Origin: Cupriavidus basilensis
GTDB taxonomy: Bacteria > Pseudomonadota > Gammaproteobacteria > Burkholderiales > Burkholderiaceae
Direction: 5' to 3'
Assembly: GCF_000832305.1 (NCBI RefSeq)
Contig: NZ_CP010537.1
Coordinates: 558,001 to 622,000, forward strand
Length of the DNA: 64,000 nucleotides
Shown: one piece after another, positions 58,408-64,000 of the stretch
Layout: every line of letters begins with the position of its first letter
Numbering within the stretch: position 1 is the first letter of the stretch
Made by a program: the position numbers and the translations under genes
The notes under the pieces: model-generated
What the model saw: the letters and a program-made list of their open reading frames with translations, nothing else
Database searches by the model: none
Told to the model about the DNA's origin: nothing

Positions 58408-59061
58408 TTACAGCCGGAAATACTCTTCCGCCGCTGGTTCGCGCACCGGCTTGCATACCAGATCCCCGGCATTTCCCGCGTACACCAGGCAATCGCCCGG
58501 CGTGTCGCGATTGATCACGCTGACGCCTTGCGCAATCACCGACCCATTGCCCACATGGCTGCGGCCGATGATGGCGGTATTGGGATACATCACCACGCCG
58601 TCGCCGATCACCGGGGCGGCGCCGTGGTTCTTGCCTACCGTGGAGTTCTGGTACAGCACGAGGTAATTGCCGTAGGTGGCTTTTGCCAGCACGATGCCGA
58701 CCGAGTGCCCGATGAAAAAGACTTCCGGCATTTCGATCTCGTAGAACAGGTCGATGCCGTTGAGCGCCTTGTTCAGCAGGAACAGCCTGGTGCAGGCGCG
58801 GGCGTCGCCCTCGTTGCGCCAGATGGTGTTGGCCAGGTAGTAGAGGTACTGGCAGTACTGGCTGGAGTGCAGGTAGTTGAAGCGCCCGGGGTGCCACATG
58901 CGTACGGCGTTGATGCAGCGCTCCACCCGGGCCAGCGCTTGCGCCTGGTTGCGCATGATCAGCGGCAGCAAGGTCTCTGCCTTGCCGTCCGGCACCAGCG
59001 CCGCGACCTGCGCGCAGGTGTAGGCGGCAAGGCTCTCAGGTGTCTGGTCGATCAGTTCCAT
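58408..59061 (-). CDS. Hexapeptide-repeat (left-handed beta-helix) acyltransferase
   Basis: The 217-residue protein starts at ATG 59061 (MELIDQTPESLAAYTC). An N-terminal helical part (RFNYLHSSQYCQYLYYLANT) precedes hexapeptide repeats from about residue 125 (GHSVGIVLAKATYGNYLVLY, GDGVVMYPNTAIIGRSHVGN), as in serine acetyltransferase and sugar O- or N-acyltransferases. It should transfer an acyl group from a CoA or ACP donor, probably to a sugar given the neighbours. It overlaps the upstream epimerase by 10 bp. Confidence 0.85.
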   Translation of the reverse strand: MELIDQTPESLAAYTCAQVAALVPDGKAETLLPLIMRNQAQALARVERCINAVRMWHPGRFNYLHSSQYCQYLYYLANTIWRNEGDARACTRLFLLNKALNGIDLFYEIEMPEVFFIGHSVGIVLAKATYGNYLVLYQNSTVGKNHGAAPVIGDGVVMYPNTAIIGRSHVGNGSVIAQGVSVINRDTPGDCLVYAGNAGDLVCKPVREPAAEEYFRL

Positions 59062-59873
59062 GTTCTTGCTCCTTCCAGGTGAGCGGCCAGCACCTCGCGC
59101 ACGTCGCGCGGTGCTACGCCTAGCGCACGCAGGCGCGTCACGCTGCATACCGCGGCCGGTTGCGCCCGGGTGGACCTGGCCAGTTCGACTGCCCAGCCTG
59201 CGCGGTTGAACACGTCGGCCAGTTCGCCGTTGGAGACGTTGGCGCCGCTGGCCACGTTGAAGATCCCGCGCTCGCCCAGTGCCGACATGGTGGACAGGGC
59301 TTGCACGACATCGTCGAGGTGGATGTAGTCACGCACCAGGGCGGCATCGCTGTCGAGCTGGAACGCGCGCTCGGTCGATGCGCGCTGCAGCCATTCGGAC
59401 AGGAAGCCAGGCGAGCCCGGCGACCAGTCGAATACGCAGGACAGCCGCGCCACGGCTGTGCGCTCCGGCGCGAGCGTGAGGCACAGGTTTTCGCCGAGTG
59501 CCTTGGACAGGTCGTAGAGATGCCGCGGGTTGGCGGGCTGCAGCGTGAGCGCGCCGGCCTCGTCGCCTACCGGCAGCGCGGAGCTGTCATACAGGCGGGT
59601 GGAGGAGAGATAGACCAGGTGGTCCCAGCGGCCCGCCTGCAGCAGCCGGGCCAGCAGGCCGACATGGGCTTCGACCGTATCGAAGGGGCGCGCGGCAAAG
59701 TCGGCGGTCAGGCCTGCGCAATAGAACACGCGGCCCAGGTCGCGCGCCAGCAGGCCGGGGTCGTCCCGGCCGGGCACATGGACCTCATGCCCGGCCTGGC
59801 GCAGCGCCTGGACCAGGCGCTGGCCGACAAAGCCGGCGCCGCCAATCACGGTACAAGGTACGGAGCCGGGCAT
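59052..59873 (-). CDS. NAD-dependent epimerase/dehydratase family protein
   Basis: The 273-residue extended SDR has the Rossmann motif GGAGFVG (11-17), a STRLYDSS active serine region and YDLSK with the catalytic tyrosine and lysine. It probably reduces or epimerises a nucleotide sugar. ATG 59873 is used; a GTG at 59885 overlaps the stop of the upstream gene (GTGA). It may supply the reductase step for a CDP-4-keto-sugar, but this is an inference. Confidence 0.85.
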   Translation of the reverse strand: MPGSVPCTVIGGAGFVGQRLVQALRQAGHEVHVPGRDDPGLLARDLGRVFYCAGLTADFAARPFDTVEAHVGLLARLLQAGRWDHLVYLSSTRLYDSSALPVGDEAGALTLQPANPRHLYDLSKALGENLCLTLAPERTAVARLSCVFDWSPGSPGFLSEWLQRASTERAFQLDSDAALVRDYIHLDDVVQALSTMSALGERGIFNVASGANVSNGELADVFNRAGWAVELARSTRAQPAAVCSVTRLRALGVAPRDVREVLAAHLEGARTWN

Positions 59874-59881
59874 GCCTGGCC

Positions 59882-60952
59882 TCACGACAGCGGGTGATGC
59901 AGCGCCGGGTCACGATGCCACAGCAGCTTGGGGCTGACGCCATGGCACACGGAGAAGTCCGCGCCTTGCAGCAGGGACGGGTCCTTGACGGCGACCATGT
60001 TGAAGCCGTGCGCCGGGCCTTCCAGGTAGACCTCGTCGACCGGGATCAGCTCGATGGGGCGGCCGGCCATGTCTACGTTGGAGTTGAAGTCGCGCACTGC
60101 GAACACGCTGTAGCCGAAGCCCTGGAGCAGTTGGATGATCTCCGCGTTCTCCAGGCCGTTGCTCCAGTCCACGTAGTGGCGGTGCACCTCGAACACGATG
60201 TTCGGGGCGTCGGGCGCCGGGCGCGACAGTTGCTCGCGCGCACCCTTGAACACGTCGAGCTCGGCGCCTTCGATGTCCAGCATGATCAGGCTGAGCTTGT
60301 CGAGCTTTTGCTGGGCGCAGTAGTCGTCGATGGTGATGGTGGCAAAGCTGTCGTCGCCGGCAGCGCCGTCGGCGCGCTCGGCGTGGGCGAAGGAGTCGTT
60401 GCCGACCAGGCGCAGCTGGGTGCTGCTGTCCGACCACAGGCCCAGGCGCCAGCTGTGGATGTTCTCCACGTGGTTGAGCTGCGCGTTGTTGCGCAGCATG
60501 CCGAGCTGGTCGGCATTGGGCTCGAACGCGTGGCAGGCGCCGCCGGCGGCCGCCAGCTGCTTGGCCATCAGGATCACCTGGTCGCCGAAGTAAGCGCCGC
60601 CGATCACCGCGTTGCCGCCGTTGCGGCACAGCTTGACCAGCAGCTTGGTGGTTTGCGGCTCCCATACGTGGTCCGGCTGCGCCGGCGTGCTCATCAGGAA
60701 ATCGCGGGCGATCTTGGTGCGGTAGAGGAACTCGAACACGGTGCCATCGGCCAGCGTCTTGCGCAGGCGCGATTCGTCGTCGTACATGGCGTCGACGATG
60801 GGGCCCGTGATGTCATCGCGCACGCTGCCTTCGTAGCCGCAGAGGTCTTGCTCGATGGACTTGCACAGCGCGACCAGCCGGTCACGCGCGGCCGCGCTGG
60901 TGCCAACTTCGCGCAGGGCATTGGACAGTTTCTGCAATTGATCGGTACTCAT
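59882..60952 (-). CDS. FkbM-family methyltransferase
   Basis: The 356-residue protein starts at ATG 60952 after CGGAG. The methyltransferase core has NAVIGGAYFGDQVILMAKQL (SAM-binding region), HAFEPNADQLGMLRNN and IMLDIEGAELDVFKGA, the FkbM signature. It should O-methylate a sugar, with SAM as donor. The frame continues upstream through a 9-bp repeat encoding Glu-Leu-Pro units, with a TTG at 61138 directly after the preceding stop, so a longer N-terminus is possible. Confidence 0.88.
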   Translation of the reverse strand: MSTDQLQKLSNALREVGTSAAARDRLVALCKSIEQDLCGYEGSVRDDITGPIVDAMYDDESRLRKTLADGTVFEFLYRTKIARDFLMSTPAQPDHVWEPQTTKLLVKLCRNGGNAVIGGAYFGDQVILMAKQLAAAGGACHAFEPNADQLGMLRNNAQLNHVENIHSWRLGLWSDSSTQLRLVGNDSFAHAERADGAAGDDSFATITIDDYCAQQKLDKLSLIMLDIEGAELDVFKGAREQLSRPAPDAPNIVFEVHRHYVDWSNGLENAEIIQLLQGFGYSVFAVRDFNSNVDMAGRPIELIPVDEVYLEGPAHGFNMVAVKDPSLLQGADFSVCHGVSPKLLWHRDPALHHPLS

Positions 60953-61016
60953 GGCATGGCTCCGCAGTTTGGCTTGTTGGTCGGCTTTGCTGACCGGTTG
61001 GATTTGATGATTCGGC

Positions 61017-61096
61017 AATTCGGGCAATTCGGGCAATTCGGGCAATTCGGGCAATTCGGGCAATTCGGGCAATTCGGGCAATTCGGTAATTCGGTA
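61017..61096. repeat. 9-bp tandem repeat, seven perfect copies plus degenerate copies
   Basis: AATTCGGGC starts at 61017 and repeats exactly seven times to 61079, followed by two 8-bp AATTCGGT copies. It fills the 187-bp gap between the RfbC-like gene and the FkbM gene and keeps the FkbM frame open. Confidence 0.97.
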
Positions 61097-61139
61097 ATTC
61101 GATGTTTCGGAATTTTGGGTATTTCGGGTAATGCGCAAT

Positions 61140-61685
61140 TCAGTAGGCGCTGAGCGCCGTGAGCGAAGGCAACGCCATGTCCTTGGCCGAGATCAGCCGG
61201 TTCTGGCACGGCGGCCAGGCGATGCCGATCTCCGGATCGTCCCAGCGCACGCCGCCGCTATGAGCGGGCGCGAAGGGCACGGTCATCTGGTAGAAGACCT
61301 CAGACAGATCCGTCAGGGTCTGGAAACCGTGCGCCACGCCCCTGGGGATATACAGCGCGCGCTGGTTCTGCGCCGTCAGTTCCACCGAAAACCACTGGCG
61401 GTAGCTTGGCGAGTAGGGGCGCAGGTCCAGGATCGCATCGAAGATGGCGCCGGTGGTGACGCGCACCAGCTTGTCCTCGCCGGCAGGCTCGTACTGGAGA
61501 TGCATGCCACGCAGGATGCCGGCCCGGGTATTGCGCGAGATGCTCTGCTGCACAAAGCGCCCGTTCAGCCCGTGGTCCGCGAAGGCGTCCACGCAAGCCG
61601 TGCGCGCAAAGAAGCCGCGCTCGTCGGCCAGGGGCTCCGGGTCCACCAGCCATGCGCCTTCGATGGGGGTCCGCGTGAACATCAT
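61140..61685 (-). CDS. dTDP-4-dehydrorhamnose 3,5-epimerase-like protein (RfbC family)
   Basis: The 181-residue cupin-fold protein shows the RfbC pattern (ADERGFFARTACVDAF, GILRGMHLQYEPAGEDKLVR, IFDAILDLRPYSPSYRQWF, GVAHGFQTL) with the catalytic histidine in RGMHLQ. It probably epimerises a 4-keto deoxysugar nucleotide, here more likely CDP-linked, since a CDP-glucose dehydratase lies nearby and no dTDP genes do. It starts at ATG 61685, overlapping the stop of the methyltransferase. Confidence 0.88.
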   Translation of the reverse strand: MMFTRTPIEGAWLVDPEPLADERGFFARTACVDAFADHGLNGRFVQQSISRNTRAGILRGMHLQYEPAGEDKLVRVTTGAIFDAILDLRPYSPSYRQWFSVELTAQNQRALYIPRGVAHGFQTLTDLSEVFYQMTVPFAPAHSGGVRWDDPEIGIAWPPCQNRLISAKDMALPSLTALSAY

Positions 61686-62965
61686 GGCAGCACCGCGGTT
61701 TCCGGAATGGCCACCACGAAGCGGCCGCCCCATTCGCGGATGCCGGCCATCTGGGCGATGACTTCGTCCTTGATGTTCCAGGGCAGGATCAGCAGGTAGT
61801 CGGGCTTGTCGCCGAAAACCTGCTCGGGCGCGACCACCGGGATGCGCGTGCCGGGCAGCAAGCGGCCCTGCTTGGTGGGATTGCGGTCGACCACGTAGTC
61901 GATGAAGTCGGTGCCGGCGCCGCAGTAGTTGAGCAGCGTATTACCCTTGGCGGCAGCGCCATACGCGGCGATGCGCTTGCCGGCATTGCGGGCTTCGATC
62001 AGGAAGGCGAGCAGGTCGCGCTTGGCCTTGCGCACGCGCTCGGCAAAGCCGGCATACAGCGCGGCCGAGCGCAGCCCGGCCACGCGCTCTTCTTCCAGCG
62101 TGGCGGCCACCGAGGGGCGGGTCGCGTGGTTGGCGTCGGCATGGCAGGCAAACACGCGCAGGCTGCCGCCATGGGTGGGCAGGTGCTCGATATCGAACAC
62201 GCGCAGGCCGGCCCGGGCGAACACCGGCTCCAGCGCCGATAGCGACAGGTAAGAGTAGTGCTCGTGATAGAGCGTGTCGAACTGGTTCTGCTCGATCAGG
62301 CGCAGCAGGTGCGGAAACTCCAGCGTGATCACGCCCTGGGCTTTGAGCACCAGCGGCATGCCGCCGACGAAGTCGTTGATGTCCGGCACATGCGCCAGCA
62401 CGTTGTTGCCCAGCAGCAGGTCCACTTCCCAGCCTTGCTGGCGCAACGCGTGCGCGGTGTCGCGGCCAAAAAACAGCTCGCGGCTGTCGACGCCCTTGGT
62501 GCGTGCGGCGGCGGCGGTGTTGGCGGTGGGCTCCACGCCCAGGCAGGGAATGCCGGCCTGCACGAAGTACTGCAGCAGATAGCCGTCGTTGCTGGCCAGC
62601 TCCATCACGCGGCTGTCGGCGTTCAGGCCGAGGCGGTGGGTCATGGTGCTGACATAGCGCTGCGCGTGCTCCAGCCATGACGACGAGTATGACGAGAAGT
62701 AGACGTAGTCGTCGTGAAAATGTGTCTGGGCCGGCGTGGCGTCGCGCAACTGTACGAGCCAGCAGTGCTGGCACACCATCGCGTGCAACGGGTAGAAGGT
62801 TTCCGCCAGGGCCAGGTCGTCCGCCTTGATGAACGCGTTGGAGACTGGCGACAGGCCAAGGTCCACCACGGTCTGCGTGAGCGCCTGGCCGCAGGAACGG
62901 CAGGCAGCGTCGACGGCAGCGTGGCTGGAATGGGTAGCAGGGGAGGCGTGGGCAGCGTCTGTCAT
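61682..62965 (-). CDS. Sugar C-methyltransferase (SAM-dependent, zinc-binding N-terminus)
   Basis: The 427-residue protein has an N-terminal zinc-finger-like pair (CRSC and CQHC), a SAM domain (VMELASNDGYLLQYFVQAG, GVEPTANTAAAARTKG, LLLGNNVLAHVPDINDFVGG) and a C-terminal domain with a conserved AYGAAAKGNTLLNYCG. This is the arrangement of NDP-hexose C-methyltransferases of the TylC3/NovU type. It should add a methyl branch to a keto sugar. It overlaps its upstream and downstream genes by 4 bp each. Confidence 0.9.
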   Translation of the reverse strand: MTDAAHASPATHSSHAAVDAACRSCGQALTQTVVDLGLSPVSNAFIKADDLALAETFYPLHAMVCQHCWLVQLRDATPAQTHFHDDYVYFSSYSSSWLEHAQRYVSTMTHRLGLNADSRVMELASNDGYLLQYFVQAGIPCLGVEPTANTAAAARTKGVDSRELFFGRDTAHALRQQGWEVDLLLGNNVLAHVPDINDFVGGMPLVLKAQGVITLEFPHLLRLIEQNQFDTLYHEHYSYLSLSALEPVFARAGLRVFDIEHLPTHGGSLRVFACHADANHATRPSVAATLEEERVAGLRSAALYAGFAERVRKAKRDLLAFLIEARNAGKRIAAYGAAAKGNTLLNYCGAGTDFIDYVVDRNPTKQGRLLPGTRIPVVAPEQVFGDKPDYLLILPWNIKDEVIAQMAGIREWGGRFVVAIPETAVLP

Positions 62966-64000
62966 ACGCAGAATTGCTCGATTTGTCGTTCGGTGACGGA
63001 CCGCGCCTGGGCCGGAGCTTCATGCACGGCGCGGTACCAATGGGCGGTGGCGGCAAGGGCCTGGTCGAGCGACCAGCGCGGCTCCCAGCCAAGCAGTCCT
63101 CTGGCCAGGGCCGAGTCCAGGTGAAGGTTGCGGGCTTCGTGCGGCGCGGCGCCGGCGGGATCCGGGCGATGTTCCCAGCGCAGTTCGGGCCAGTGTTGCG
63201 CCAGGCGCGCCAGCACCGCGCCCACGGCGAGGTTGTCGGCGGCTTGCGGGCCGAAGTTGAAGGCGCGCGCAAGCGCTTGCTCTGCGGCCATCAGGCGTGC
63301 GCCGAGCAGCAGGTAGCCGTGCAGGGCTTCCAGCACATGCTGCCAGGGCCGCGTGGCCTGCGGGTTGCGGATTTCGAGCACCGCGCCGGCGGCGGCCGCA
63401 CGTGCGGCATCGGGCACCAGGCGATTGTCGGACCAGTCGCCGCCGCCAATCACATTGCCGGCGCGTGCGGTGGCGACCAGCACGCCGCGCTCGGCCAGGA
63501 AGGCATTGCGATAGCTGGCGGCAACCAGCTCGGCCGCGGCCTTGCTGGCGCTGTACGGGTCATGCCCGCCGAGCGGATCGGTCTCGCGGTAGCCCCAGAA
63601 CCATTCCTTGTTGTCGTAGCACTTGTCGGTGGTGATGACCACCACGGCACGTACCGAAGGGCAGTGGCGCACTGCCTCGAGCAGGTTGACCGTGCCCATG
63701 ACGTTGGTGGCCCAGTTGGCCACCGGGTCGCGATAGCCGGCCCCGACCAGCGGCTGCGCCGCCAGGTGAAAGACGATCTCCGGCTGCGCTGCCTGCATGG
63801 CGGCAGCCAGCGTGCTCGCATCGCGGATGTCAGCCAGGTGGTGGGCTTGCAGCGTGCTCTGGACGTCCGCCGCGGTAAACAGGCCGGCCGGCGACTCGGG
63901 CGCCAGCGCATAGCCTGTCACCCGCGCGCCGAGGCGCGCCAGCCATAGCGCGAGCCATGCGCCCTTGAAGCCGGTGTGGCCGGTCACGAAGACCGGGCGG
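62962..64000 (-). CDS. rfbG: CDP-glucose 4,6-dehydratase (RfbG), N-terminus cut by window edge
   Basis: The frame is open to the right edge (345 codons visible). VTGHTGFKGAWLALWLARLG is the Rossmann motif, TTDKCYDNKEW and YSASKAAAE carry the catalytic threonine, tyrosine and lysine, and AGNVIGGGDWSDNRLVPD is typical of CDP-glucose dehydratase. It makes CDP-4-keto-6-deoxyglucose, the entry to CDP-linked deoxysugars. Only about a dozen residues appear missing. Confidence 0.92.
   Translation of the reverse strand, partial: RPVFVTGHTGFKGAWLALWLARLGARVTGYALAPESPAGLFTAADVQSTLQAHHLADIRDASTLAAAMQAAQPEIVFHLAAQPLVGAGYRDPVANWATNVMGTVNLLEAVRHCPSVRAVVVITTDKCYDNKEWFWGYRETDPLGGHDPYSASKAAAELVAASYRNAFLAERGVLVATARAGNVIGGGDWSDNRLVPDAARAAAAGAVLEIRNPQATRPWQHVLEALHGYLLLGARLMAAEQALARAFNFGPQAADNLAVGAVLARLAQHWPELRWEHRPDPAGAAPHEARNLHLDSALARGLLGWEPRWSLDQALAATAHWYRAVHEAPAQARSVTERQIEQFCV

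Overview
The window looks like a GC-rich betaproteobacterium of the Cupriavidus/Ralstonia group (Burkholderiaceae). The support is the very high GC with C/G-ending codons, several Bug-type (TctC-like) periplasmic receptors, a catA-benABCD cluster with a divergent LysR gene, a flagellar fli set of betaproteobacterial type, rtcB next to rtcR remains, and chromosomal class A and class D beta-lactamases. The genus is inferred from gene content only. I saw no rRNA, tRNA, CRISPR array or transposase.

Layout. 1-11.4 kb is mixed: a LysR gene cut by the left edge, a lipoprotein, a di-haem cytochrome c peroxidase, a metallophosphoesterase lipoprotein, a large unknown protein, a class D/class A beta-lactamase pair, a wrecked rtcR with intact rtcB, and a formyltransferase-like gene. 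11.5-16.2 kb holds fliLMNOPQR (minus strand). 16.9-37.2 kb is a block of visibly lower GC with five complete and one truncated Bug receptors, two LysR and one IclR regulator, and acid- and CoA-processing enzymes. 37.3-43.3 kb is catA-benABCD with its divergent LysR regulator. 43.4-50 kb has acnB, a thioesterase, a glycosyltransferase with a tetratricopeptide-like tail, an unknown protein and alkB. 50.1-57.9 kb is fliKJIHGF (minus) with fliE divergent. 58.4-64 kb is a nucleotide-sugar and glycan modification cluster that runs off the right edge.

How the genes work together. The two flagellar blocks encode the MS ring, the C-ring switch, the export apparatus and hook-length control; they lie on one strand but are separated by about 34 kb. 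The ben-cat cluster converts benzoate to catechol and then to cis,cis-muconate. The low-GC block appears to be three regulatory modules: LysR with Bug and MmgE/PrpD; LysR with CMD, SDR, Bug, amidohydrolase, SMP-30 and Bug, closed by a strong terminator; and Bug, enoyl-CoA hydratase, ADP-forming acyl-CoA synthetase, hydrolase, MmgE/PrpD, Bug and IclR, preceded by an IclR-like operator. Its substrates cannot be read from sequence.

Most notable observations: the rtcR lesions can be read base by base (a 10-bp duplication, a central deletion at a 9-bp microhomology, loss of the N-terminus) next to an intact rtcB that keeps a sigma-54-like promoter; a 30-bp element shared by promoters in the catabolic block; an alpha/beta hydrolase with alanine at the nucleophile position; a second hydrolase that lost its cap in frame; perfect BenM/CatM-type sites; and repeated 9-13 bp tandem repeats close to gene starts.
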